Assembly (NCBI GenBank): GCA_041166085.1
Contig: JBEEFP010000008.1
Coordinates: forward strand, 52,954-116,953
Origin: JBEEFP01 sp041166085
Lineage (GTDB): Bacteria; Actinomycetota; Acidimicrobiia; Acidimicrobiales; JAFATL01
Direction of reading: 5' to 3'
Length of the DNA stretch: 64,000 nt
Of this stretch, positions 8,775 to 16,623 are shown one piece after another (the first letter of the stretch is position 1; each line of letters starts with the position of its first letter). Both the position numbers and the translations under genes were made by a program. The notes under the pieces are model-generated. The model was not told the origin of the DNA. It did not search any database and saw nothing but the letters and a program-made list of their open reading frames with translations.

Positions 8775-8831
8775 CCCCGACTTCTGGACACTCAGGTGCG
8801 CATGGCGCACCTGAGTGTCCAGAAGTCGGGG
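8775..8831. repeat. perfect 27-bp inverted repeat with ATG loop
   Basis: Arms 8775-8801 and 8805-8831 are exact reverse complements, with a 3-base loop at 8802-8804. The element fills the gap between divergent genes starting at 8752 and 8853, so it cannot be the terminator of either. It may be an operator, a cruciform, a 5'-UTR hairpin or a small mobile palindrome. The apex reads GGTGCGC-ATG-GCGCACC. Confidence 0.85.
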
Positions 8832-8852
8832 CGAACAGGCAGGATGGCCGGC

Positions 8853-9509
8853 ATGCCCAGGCTCAACCTCGACGCCGACACGCTCCTGTCCACCACGCGG
8901 GCCGTGCGCAAGCGCCTCGACTTCGACCGGCCCGTGGAGGACGACGTGCTGCGCGAGTGCCTCGAGCTGGCCGTGCAGGCACCGACCGGATCCAACGCCC
9001 AGAACTGGCAGTGGGTCGTGGTCACCGACGCGGAGAGGCGCAAGGCCCTCGGCGACGTCTACCGGCGGGCGTTCGACATCTACGAGCAGATGCCGCAGAA
9101 CGCGGCCAGCATCTACGACGGTTCGGATCCCGGTCGCGTTGCGCAGCAGGACCGCGTCATGGACTCGGCCCGCTACCTCGCGGACCGGATGGTTGAGGTA
9201 CCGGCGATGCTCATCCCCTGCCTCAACATGCGCATCGACGGCGCGCCCAACCTGGCCGCCGCCTCGATGTACGGATCGGTGCTCCCGGGCGCGTGGAGCT
9301 TCATGCTGGCCGCCCGTGAGCGGGGCCTCGGCACGTCGTGGACGTCGCTCCACCTGATGTTCGAGGAGGAGGCGGCGGCCATCGTCGGCATCCCCTTCGC
9401 GGAGGTCACCCAGCTCGCCCTCATCGCCGTCGGCTACACCAAGGGCACCGAGTTCAAGCCCGCCACACGCGAACCCCTCGACACCGTCGTCCACTGGAAC
9501 GCTTGGTGA
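8853..9509 (+). CDS. nitroreductase-family FMN oxidoreductase
   Basis: A 218-residue nitroreductase-fold enzyme. It has the FMN-binding start TTRAVRKRLDFDRPV, the QAPTGSNAQNWQW block and the GLGTSWTSLHL segment near the dimer interface. Such enzymes reduce nitroaromatics, quinones or related compounds with NAD(P)H. Start ATG at 8853; ATG 8844 is in frame and possible. It lies divergent to the 2OG oxygenase and next to a nitronate monooxygenase, which hints at handling of nitro compounds (inference only). The stop is 9 bases from the convergent glutamine synthetase gene. Confidence 0.9.
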   Translation: MPRLNLDADTLLSTTRAVRKRLDFDRPVEDDVLRECLELAVQAPTGSNAQNWQWVVVTDAERRKALGDVYRRAFDIYEQMPQNAASIYDGSDPGRVAQQDRVMDSARYLADRMVEVPAMLIPCLNMRIDGAPNLAAASMYGSVLPGAWSFMLAARERGLGTSWTSLHLMFEEEAAAIVGIPFAEVTQLALIAVGYTKGTEFKPATREPLDTVVHWNAW

Positions 9510-9518
9510 TCTCGAGGG

Positions 9519-10844
9519 TCAGATGCGCTCGAAGTAGCGCTGGCGCTCCCAGTCGGTGACGGCGCCGTCGTAGGCGGCCTGCTCCGACCGGAAGAAGTGG
9601 GTGTAGTGCTCGACGACGTCCTCGCCGAAGGCGGCCTTGGCGAAGGTGCTGGCGCTGAACGCGTCGGTCGCGTCGCGCAGGGTGCGGGGGACGTGGGGTA
9701 GATCGCCGGCCGCGTAGACGTCGCCGACGAAGCGGTCGGGCGGCTCGGTCTGGTTGGCGACACCGTCGAGGCCGGCCGCCAGGAGGCCGGCGAGTGCGAG
9801 GTACGGGTTGCAGTCGGCGCCGGGGATGCGGCACTCCACCCGCAGCGCGTCACCTGAGCCGACCACCCGGAACCCGGCCGTGCGGTTGTCCATGCTCCAC
9901 GCGATCCGGGTCGGCGCCCACGAGGCGTCGACGTAGCGCTTGTAGCTGTTGATGGTCGGCGCGAACAGCGCCATCACCTCGGGCGCGTGGGCGAGACAGC
10001 CGCCGAGGAACCAGCGGAACTCATTGCTCTCGCCCGCGAAGGCGTTGACCCCGTCCCGCCACAACGACATGTGCACGTGACAGCTCGAGCCGGCCCGATC
10101 CGCGTGGGGCTTGGCCATGAAGGTCACGCTCTGTCCCTGCTGGTCAGCCACCTCCTTCAGGCACTGCTTGTAGATGACGTGGCGGTCGGCCATCTCGATC
10201 GCCTCGGCGTAGCGCACGTTGAGCTCGTGCTGGCCCAGGCCCCACTCGCCCTTCGACGTCTCCACCGGCACGCCCGACTGCTTCAGGTGACGGCGCACCG
10301 TTTGCGTGAAGGCCTCGGTGCGGGTCCCCTGCAGCAGCTGGTAGTCCTCCAGGTACCAGCCGGCGGGATCGAGATCCCGCGTCCGGTACCCCGCCTCTGC
10401 GGCGGCCTTGTAGGAGGTGTCGAACAGGTAGTACTCCAGCTCGGTGGCGGCCATGACGGACAGGCCGTGTTCATTGGCGCTTTCGACTTGGCGGCGCAGC
10501 ACCGACCGCGGCGCCACCGCCACGTCATCGACGTCGCACAGGACGAGCGCGGTGCGGTCCAGCCAACTCACTCGCCGCAACGTCGCGAGGTCCGGGACAA
10601 GGTGCATGTCGCCGTACCCGAGCTCCCAGTTGGCGAAGGCGTAGCCGGGGACGGGCTCCATCTCCATGTCGGTGGTGAGCAGGTAGTCGCACCCATGGGT
10701 ACCGTGGTCGGCGACCTCGTCGAGGAAGAACTCGGCGTCGCAGCGCTTGCCGTTGAGGCGGCCGTAATGGTCGGAGAATCCGACGATGACCGTGTCGATC
10801 TGGTCGCTGCCCACCAGCTCGGTGAGCTGGTCGAGGGTGAGCAT
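9519..10844 (-). CDS. glutamine synthetase-family protein (gamma-glutamyl ligase type)
   Basis: A 441-residue member of the GS catalytic family, which joins ammonia or an amine to the gamma-carboxyl of glutamate using ATP. Metal and ATP motifs are visible: ELEYYLFDTS, GEWGLGQHELNVRY, the FMAKPHADRAGSSCHVH block, and VECRIPGADCNPYLA near the end. GlnA-type enzymes have an adenylylation site (NLYDLP) that is not seen here, so this is more like PuuA/GlnA3-type enzymes acting on amines (inference). ATG 10844 was chosen; GTG 10859 would give a GTGA overlap with the upstream decarboxylase stop. Co-transcribed with a PLP decarboxylase, which suggests amine metabolism. Confidence 0.87.
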   Translation of the reverse strand: MLTLDQLTELVGSDQIDTVIVGFSDHYGRLNGKRCDAEFFLDEVADHGTHGCDYLLTTDMEMEPVPGYAFANWELGYGDMHLVPDLATLRRVSWLDRTALVLCDVDDVAVAPRSVLRRQVESANEHGLSVMAATELEYYLFDTSYKAAAEAGYRTRDLDPAGWYLEDYQLLQGTRTEAFTQTVRRHLKQSGVPVETSKGEWGLGQHELNVRYAEAIEMADRHVIYKQCLKEVADQQGQSVTFMAKPHADRAGSSCHVHMSLWRDGVNAFAGESNEFRWFLGGCLAHAPEVMALFAPTINSYKRYVDASWAPTRIAWSMDNRTAGFRVVGSGDALRVECRIPGADCNPYLALAGLLAAGLDGVANQTEPPDRFVGDVYAAGDLPHVPRTLRDATDAFSASTFAKAAFGEDVVEHYTHFFRSEQAAYDGAVTDWERQRYFERI

Positions 10845-10855
10845 CCCCCGCAGGG

Positions 10856-12244
10856 TCACGCCGGGGGGATCGCCATCTGGCTGTCCATCATGTCGGTCAT
10901 GACGGCCCGGATGAACTCGTCGGCCTCGTCGGTCATGCCGCCGAGCACCCCGCCGTAGACGGCGCCGCTGTTGGCCTGCTCGCCCTTGTGCTCCTTGGCG
11001 TAGGCGACCGCGGCGTCGAGGTCGGCCTTGAACTGCTCGACCACACCGGGCTGGGTTTGGGGACGGGTGACGGCCATGTGCAGCGCGTTGGGGTACTGCT
11101 GGCCGTTGAAGCGCCAGCCGAGCGGCCGCATGAAGTCGTTCACGTGGTACACGTCGAACTCGTCGGACGTGAAGCTGAAGAGGAACGACGGGTCGCCGAG
11201 GATCCGCAACTCGGGATGGCTGAGCACGGCCTGCTGCATGGCGGCCGACGTCTCGAAGATCTGCTTGGCGTAACCGAGGTAGCCGTCGTGGCCGATGCTC
11301 ATCATTGACGCCCACGTCGCGGCGAGCAGTCCGCCCGAACGTGACCCCTCCATGCCGGGCGACATGTACTTGCCGCCGCTCCAGTCGGTGAGGAAGAAGT
11401 ACTGGCCGTCGCGCAGGGCCTTGTCCCGGAACATCACCGTCGAGCTGCCCTTGAAGGCGTAGCCGTACTTGTGGGTGTCGGCCGAGATGCTGGTGACGCC
11501 CGGCAGGCGGAAGTCGAAGAGCGGGATGTCGTAGCCGAGCTCCTGGCCGAAGGGCAGGATGAAGCCGCCGAGGCAACCGTCCACGTGCAGGCCGATGCCG
11601 CGCTCCACCGCCAAGTCGGACAGCTCGCTGATGGGGTCGACGGTGCCGTACCCGTAGTTGCACGCCGAGCCGATCATGGCGACGGTCGAGTCGTCGACGT
11701 TGTCGCGCACCCAGTCCATGTCGACCAGCGTCGTCTTGGGATCGATCGGCGCACGCCGCAGCTCGATGTCGAAGAGGTGGCACGCCTTGTCGAAGGCGGC
11801 GTGGGCCGTCTCCGGCTTGATGACGTTGACCCGCTGGATGCCCTTCACGTTCCTTCCCCACTCGCGGTAGGCGAGCATGGCGTGGAGGATGCTGCCCGTG
11901 CCGCCCGTGGTGACGAGCCCGGCCGGCTCGGTGTCGGTGACGGCGTCGGCGTGCATGAGGTCGAGCGTCATGGAGATGACCTCGGCCTCCATCTTGGTGG
12001 CGCTCGGACACATGTCCCGCTGCAGCACGTTGACGTGGGCGAACAGCCCGAAGGCCTCGGTCATGAAGTCGTAATGGGAGTGGTCACCGCAATACATGGT
12101 CCCGGAGCACTTGCCCGTCTCCCAGAAGGCGTCCTCCTCCGTGGCCATGGCCCGCAGCTCGGCGATGACGTCCTCGCGGGACCGGCCCTGCTTCGGCAGC
12201 GAACGATTGATGCCGAATCGATCGGCATACGGGAAGGTGCTCAT
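10856..12244 (-). CDS. PLP-dependent group II decarboxylase/lyase, sphingosine-phosphate-lyase-like
   Basis: A 462-residue fold-type I PLP enzyme. The cofactor lysine is Lys259 in DTHKYGYAFKG, preceded by HVDGCLGG with the ring-contacting Asp222. His148 in PETAHAAFDKA stacks on PLP, as in glutamate decarboxylase and sphingosine-1-phosphate lyase. Sequence style is nearest to the S1P-lyase branch found in actinobacteria; the natural substrate is not known. It is the first gene of a two-gene operon with a glutamine synthetase-like ligase. The ATG at 12244 begins MSTFPYADRFG; the reading frame is open further upstream but has no better signal. Confidence 0.87.
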   Translation of the reverse strand: MSTFPYADRFGINRSLPKQGRSREDVIAELRAMATEEDAFWETGKCSGTMYCGDHSHYDFMTEAFGLFAHVNVLQRDMCPSATKMEAEVISMTLDLMHADAVTDTEPAGLVTTGGTGSILHAMLAYREWGRNVKGIQRVNVIKPETAHAAFDKACHLFDIELRRAPIDPKTTLVDMDWVRDNVDDSTVAMIGSACNYGYGTVDPISELSDLAVERGIGLHVDGCLGGFILPFGQELGYDIPLFDFRLPGVTSISADTHKYGYAFKGSSTVMFRDKALRDGQYFFLTDWSGGKYMSPGMEGSRSGGLLAATWASMMSIGHDGYLGYAKQIFETSAAMQQAVLSHPELRILGDPSFLFSFTSDEFDVYHVNDFMRPLGWRFNGQQYPNALHMAVTRPQTQPGVVEQFKADLDAAVAYAKEHKGEQANSGAVYGGVLGGMTDEADEFIRAVMTDMMDSQMAIPPA

Positions 12245-12305
12245 GCCCGAACGGTAGTCAGCCGTCGCGTTCGTCGGCGAAGAACGACGGCTTGGCGTCG
12301 GCGGA

Positions 12306-13700
12306 CTACTTCTTCTGCTGGCCAGGTGCGCTGCTTCGGCCGTTGCCGCCGCCGTTCCCATGCGGATCGCCGGACTGGCCGGGCGACGGGTCCGAGCTCG
12401 CCGGGGGCGGTGCCGACGACCTGGGCGGCGACGACGTGGGCGAGCTCGCGGGCTTGGGCTGCTGCTGCGGCGATGGTGACGACGGCGAGGAGACGGGCGA
12501 CCCAGACGTCACGCGACCGACCAGCGCCGACGCCGGGGCGGGCGCCGCCACGACCGTGGGGCCGCGCACCGGCGCCGGCGGCGACGGCACTCGCGCCCGG
12601 GGCAGGGTGGGCACCAGCTGGTCGACGCTCGGCACGTCGCCGAGCGGCGTCTCCGGCGCGACGTCAGCGAACGTCGGTGGCGCGACCTGCAGCTCGTCGC
12701 CCGGGAGCGGCGTGCGACGCGCTGCGGCAGCGATGCGGCGCACCAGGGTCGGGCCCGACCAGTCGCCCACCGACAGCCGGCGCAGGCTCAGCCGGTCGGA
12801 CTCGGCGGTGGCGAGCGGCACGGTGGCCTGCTCGTCCTGGTGGAAGGCGAGCTGGTAATGACGCTGTACCTCGTCGCGCAGGACGCCGCGGATGGCGGGG
12901 TCGTTGGTTCGTTCGGCTCCGTAGGCACCGAACGGGTAGGCGAAGGCGACCGGCCGCTGCCCGGTGTGGGCGAGCAGCTCGTGGTCGGCCCGCTCGAGGT
13001 CGGCGCGCACCCGGTCGCGATACTGCGCGAGGGATTCGCCGGGTGCGGTGCTCGTGAGTGCCGGGAGCGAACGACCGCCGCCCACCTCCTGTTCGACGTG
13101 GAGGGCGTCGGTGTGGGACTGCAGGTTCCACGGCCCGCGGTCGTAGCGCTCGAGGGCGCCCCAGTCCGCGTAGTACACAGCCTTGTCCTCGGCGGCCGCG
13201 GTGATCACGAACATCGTTGCCACCGCGTGGGCCTGCTCGAGCAGTGGTGTGGCCCACATCATGGCGTCGGTGCGGCCGTCGTCGAAGGTGAGGAGCACGG
13301 CGCGCGAGGGAAGCGCGCGGCCGCCGCGGAACGCCTCGGCCACCCGTTCGGGCGTGACGAAGTGGACGCCGGCGGCGCGCAACGACGCCAAGTGCTCGGC
13401 GAAGCGGTCGGGCGAGACCACGTACTTCCCCTCGGCGGAGCTGGTGGATCCGACCCCGTGGTACACGAGGGGCATGACCGCGTTGCGGTACATGGGAATG
13501 GCGTCCTCGACCTGGGCCTGCAGCGCGCCGTCGAGTGAGCCGAGCTCCGGAGGCGCGATGGCCAGCTCGGCCTTGTCCTTGAGCAGCCGGCCCTCGGGTG
13601 TGAGTGCGGCATAGGCGGCGAACGGGAGCAGCGACAGCGGGATCACGAGGAGCCCGATCAGCAGCTGACGGCGGGAGGCGCGTGCCTCGTCTCTCCTCAC
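12306..13700 (-). CDS. membrane-anchored polysaccharide deacetylase
   Basis: A 464-residue protein with a basic N-terminus and one membrane segment (LLIGLLVIPLSLLPFAAYAA). A NodB-type carbohydrate esterase domain follows, marked by MPLVYHGVG, LTFDDGRTD (catalytic and metal Asp) and NLQSHTDALH (metal His pair region). It ends in about 120 low-complexity Pro/Ser/Gln residues that probably span the wall. It would remove acetyl groups from a GlcNAc polymer outside the cell. The GTG start at 13700 overlaps the stop of the glycosyltransferase (GTGA), so the pair forms a synthase-deacetylase unit similar in logic to PgaC/PgaB or NodC/NodB. Confidence 0.88.
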   Translation of the reverse strand: MRRDEARASRRQLLIGLLVIPLSLLPFAAYAALTPEGRLLKDKAELAIAPPELGSLDGALQAQVEDAIPMYRNAVMPLVYHGVGSTSSAEGKYVVSPDRFAEHLASLRAAGVHFVTPERVAEAFRGGRALPSRAVLLTFDDGRTDAMMWATPLLEQAHAVATMFVITAAAEDKAVYYADWGALERYDRGPWNLQSHTDALHVEQEVGGGRSLPALTSTAPGESLAQYRDRVRADLERADHELLAHTGQRPVAFAYPFGAYGAERTNDPAIRGVLRDEVQRHYQLAFHQDEQATVPLATAESDRLSLRRLSVGDWSGPTLVRRIAAAARRTPLPGDELQVAPPTFADVAPETPLGDVPSVDQLVPTLPRARVPSPPAPVRGPTVVAAPAPASALVGRVTSGSPVSSPSSPSPQQQPKPASSPTSSPPRSSAPPPASSDPSPGQSGDPHGNGGGNGRSSAPGQQKK

Positions 13701-15067
13701 GCCGGCGTCAGGGCGACGACGCCGCCGGGGTCGATGCGGTCGTGACCGACAGTCGAGGGGCGGGTGCCCCACCGGTTGTCGCGCATGGTGAGGATGCCCC
13801 AGTAGGTCTGGAACACGAGCACCGTCATGTAGAGCAGCACGAAGGTCATCCCGTGGTACCAGAGCCCGTTCGGACGCCGTATCAGGTAGTAGAGCGAATA
13901 GAGCAGGGCCATGGCGTAGCTCCCGATGACGTAGAACCACAGGGTCGAGTGGCTGCCCGTCAACGCGTTGGCGAGCGCGTGCAGCACGACGAACGGAGCG
14001 AAGAAGGGGAAGATCACCGACGCGTACGTGAACAGGGCGGCCAGTGGGTTCTTGCGCCAGAAGTAGCGAACGACGTAGAGGTTCTCCCGCAGCCACGACT
14101 TCTTCCATCGGAGCTGCTGCCGGAAGAACTGCTTCGGACGCTCGGGCACCACGGTCTCGGCCACCGCTGTCGACTGGTAGGCCACCCGCCACTCACGTAG
14201 GACACGGTTGGTGAGGGCTCGGTCGTCGCCGAAAGTCGCGGGGCGACCCAGGAACGTCTGGAACTCCCACTCGTCGAGGTGGGGCATGACGGCGGACGCC
14301 CGGTAGGCCGCACAGCAACCCGACGCGCACACGACGGCGCCCGACAACAGGGACTCGGTGGCCTTGATGACGCGGAACGCCGAGTAGTACCTGACCTGCT
14401 GCATCTTCGTCATCCAGTTGCGCAGGCGGTTGCGCACGTCGGCGTGGCCGACCACCGCGCCGACACCCTCGTCGTCGAAGGGCGCGACCAGATGGTTGAT
14501 GGCATCGGGTTCCAGGTAGCTGTCGGAGTCGACGAACACGAACACCTCGCCGGTGGCCCGCCGCATGCCCTCGGCCATCGCGCCTCGCTTCCCGTAGTTG
14601 CGGCCGAGATCGACGGCGTAGAGCTGGGGCCACCGTTCCTTGGCCTCGACCATGCGCTCCCACGTGCCGTCCTTCGAGCCGTCGTTGACGGCGATCACCT
14701 CCAGGCACTCGGCCGGGTAGTCGGCGGTGATGCAGGACTCGATGGTGCCGACGATGCCCGCCTCCTCGTTGAACGCCGGGATGATCACCGACACGGTCGG
14801 CCGGTAGCCGCGGTCGGGCGTGGGCCGGTAGAAGAGTGCGACGACGAACCGGCCGAGCACGTAAATCACGACGGCGATCGAGTACCACGCGAACAGCGGG
14901 TCGCGGGTCAGGCTCGCAAAGGTGAGGCCCCTCGAGAGCCACACGAACCAGAGGATGGCCGCGCCGTAGGCCACGGCCACCACCTGCACGACCAGGCGCG
15001 CCACACCACGCATGCCCTGCTCGGGCACGGTGGTGTCGCGCGTGTAAGTACGGGCGGAAAGGCGCAT
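13697..15067 (-). CDS. processive family 2 glycosyltransferase (NodC/hyaluronan synthase-like)
   Basis: A 456-residue membrane glycosyltransferase. Two N-terminal and about four C-terminal membrane helices flank a cytosolic GT-A domain with VSVIIPAFNEE, VNDGSKDGT, the DSD metal motif (VFVDSDSY), GDDRALTNR and the processive-synthase signature QQLRW. These features indicate polymer synthesis from UDP-GlcNAc or a similar donor, with export through its own channel. It is followed by a coupled polysaccharide deacetylase. The ATG at 15067 has a GGAG Shine-Dalgarno. No cyclic-di-GMP PilZ domain is present. Confidence 0.9.
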   Translation of the reverse strand: MRLSARTYTRDTTVPEQGMRGVARLVVQVVAVAYGAAILWFVWLSRGLTFASLTRDPLFAWYSIAVVIYVLGRFVVALFYRPTPDRGYRPTVSVIIPAFNEEAGIVGTIESCITADYPAECLEVIAVNDGSKDGTWERMVEAKERWPQLYAVDLGRNYGKRGAMAEGMRRATGEVFVFVDSDSYLEPDAINHLVAPFDDEGVGAVVGHADVRNRLRNWMTKMQQVRYYSAFRVIKATESLLSGAVVCASGCCAAYRASAVMPHLDEWEFQTFLGRPATFGDDRALTNRVLREWRVAYQSTAVAETVVPERPKQFFRQQLRWKKSWLRENLYVVRYFWRKNPLAALFTYASVIFPFFAPFVVLHALANALTGSHSTLWFYVIGSYAMALLYSLYYLIRRPNGLWYHGMTFVLLYMTVLVFQTYWGILTMRDNRWGTRPSTVGHDRIDPGGVVALTPA

Positions 15068-15259
15068 GGGAGGGGGCTCCTGGATCGGGAGGTCGGGCAG
15101 GTCCCGGCCGTGACGACGCGCTGGCAGCCACACCCACCCCGGTGTTACGGATCTCGACGGGCATACCCGCGCCCACACGCGAGAAAACGGACCAGATGGT
15201 GGAAGCACGTGGTGCTGGCACCCTCGCACCCGGTCGTCAGCAGGGAGTTTCCTTGAGGC

Positions 15260-16078
15260 ATGGTCGTGATGATCTGCTGCGCGCTGGCGATCGTGCTGGC
15301 ACTCGTCGCCATCTGGCGTTGGGGGACCATCGACGCGACGGCCCCGGAGGGGTCTGCTCTCGCGCGCTACCTGTGGCACCTCAACGTCGGCGTGTCGGCC
15401 GGGCTCATGGCCGGTTTGCTGGTGGCAGGTCCGGGCGGACGCCTTGTCATGCGCCTGCTGGCCGCGACGGCCGGCGACCCCGCCCAGGGTCGTCTCACCG
15501 AGGCGGACGAGGTCGTGGGCCGGATCACGGTGAACGGAACGATCGGCTTCATCGTGTTCGTCGGGCTCTTCGGAGGGTTGCTCAGCGGCGTCCTGTACAT
15601 GCTCCTCCGGCGTTGGTTGCCGCCCGGACGACTGGGCGGGTTGGTGTTCGGCGCCCTGCTGGCGGTCGCCCTCGCGCCCCGCATCGACCCCCTGCGCAGC
15701 AACAACCCCGACTTCGATCTCGTGGGTCCCGGGTGGCTCGCCATCGCTGCGTTCTGCGCATTGCTGCTCCTGCACGGAGTGGCGGTCGCCACCTTCGTCG
15801 CCCGCTTCCGATCGACCCAGCCGCTCCTGGGTCTCTCCCCACGTGCGGTCGCGCGCTACCTGCCGCTCGGTCTCGCCCTCCTGGTTGCGCCGCTCGCCTT
15901 GGCGGCCGTCATCGGTGGACTGGTGTTCGGTGCGGCCGAGCGCATGCCCGTACTGACGGCCCGCCTACGGGCGCGGTCGGCCATGCTCGTCGCCCGGGTC
16001 CTGATCGCGGCCGGCACCCTCGTCGCACTGCCCGCGTTCCTCGACGCGTTGACCGACATCGCCGGGCGGGGACCGTGA
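15260..16078 (+). CDS. polytopic membrane protein of unknown function
   Basis: A 272-residue protein with about six hydrophobic helices (near residues 2-18, 42-62, 88-115, 125-140, 160-180 and 205-230) and short basic loops. I recognise no family. The ATG at 15260 has GAGG just upstream. It is divergent to the polysaccharide synthase operon across a 192-base gap in which I see no clear regulatory element. A SnoaL-like gene follows 16 bases later, so the two are probably co-transcribed. Confidence 0.72.
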   Translation: MVVMICCALAIVLALVAIWRWGTIDATAPEGSALARYLWHLNVGVSAGLMAGLLVAGPGGRLVMRLLAATAGDPAQGRLTEADEVVGRITVNGTIGFIVFVGLFGGLLSGVLYMLLRRWLPPGRLGGLVFGALLAVALAPRIDPLRSNNPDFDLVGPGWLAIAAFCALLLLHGVAVATFVARFRSTQPLLGLSPRAVARYLPLGLALLVAPLALAAVIGGLVFGAAERMPVLTARLRARSAMLVARVLIAAGTLVALPAFLDALTDIAGRGP

Positions 16079-16094
16079 GCGCGATGCTGGCGCG

Positions 16095-16526
16095 GTGCTG
16101 AGTGACGGCGACCGCATCAGGAACCTCCTGGGCCGCTACTGCGATCTGATGGATGCTGGCGACTTCGCGGCCGTCGGCGTTCTCTTCGCTGATGGCTGCC
16201 TGGCCGACGAGCATGGCACCGAGCTGGCACGGGGACGTGACGCGGTCGCCGCCTTCTGCGCGTCGGCCGCCCAGCTCCACGGGGGCAGCCCTCGCACCAA
16301 GCACCTGGTGCTCAATACCGAGATCGACGACCCCGAGGACGACGGGTCGGTCACCACCCGTTCGTCCTACCTCGTGCTGCAGGCCACCGAAGGACTGCCG
16401 TTGCAGCCCATCATCACCGGCCGCTACGTCGACCGCTTCGAGCGCGACCGACACGGCTGGCACTTCGCCGAGCGCCGCTTCGCCGTCGATCTGGTTGGCG
16501 ACCTGAGCCGCCACCTGACGTTTTAG
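16095..16526 (+). CDS. SnoaL/NTF2-like family protein
   Basis: A 143-residue small cone-shaped alpha+beta-barrel protein. The helix DRIRNLLGRYCDLMDAGDF and the TGRYVDRFERDRHGWHFAERRF strand pair are characteristic of the nuclear transport factor 2-like family, which includes SnoaL-like isomerases and bile-acid dehydratase-like proteins. The Tyr and Asp in RYCDLMD are retained. No substrate can be assigned. It is probably in one transcript with the membrane protein upstream. Confidence 0.82.
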   Translation: MLSDGDRIRNLLGRYCDLMDAGDFAAVGVLFADGCLADEHGTELARGRDAVAAFCASAAQLHGGSPRTKHLVLNTEIDDPEDDGSVTTRSSYLVLQATEGLPLQPIITGRYVDRFERDRHGWHFAERRFAVDLVGDLSRHLTF

Positions 16527-16553
16527 GGCCTCCCTGCTGCGATCTTGCGCTGG

Positions 16554-16601
16554 GAACGACCGGTCGAAGCCCGGCAAATCGGGCACGATCACCGGCCGTT
16601 C
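16554..16601. repeat. hairpin with conserved CCGATTTGCCGG apex, copy 1
   Basis: An 11-bp stem with one mismatch (16554-16564 with 16591-16601) encloses an inner GCCCG/CGGGC stem. The minus-strand apex at 16586-16566 matches a site at 42630-42650 at 19 of 21 positions and shares CCGATTTGCCGG exactly with 44647-44658. It lies between convergent genes and may act as a terminator in either direction. Confidence 0.6.
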
Positions 16602-16623
16602 GCTGCACCCGAGCGGGTCCGCC

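Noticed and set aside
8775..8831. Perfect palindromes as terminal repeats of an insertion sequence
   Set aside because: The arms of each palindrome are only 3 bases apart and no transposase lies between any two of them, so they are hairpins rather than IS ends.
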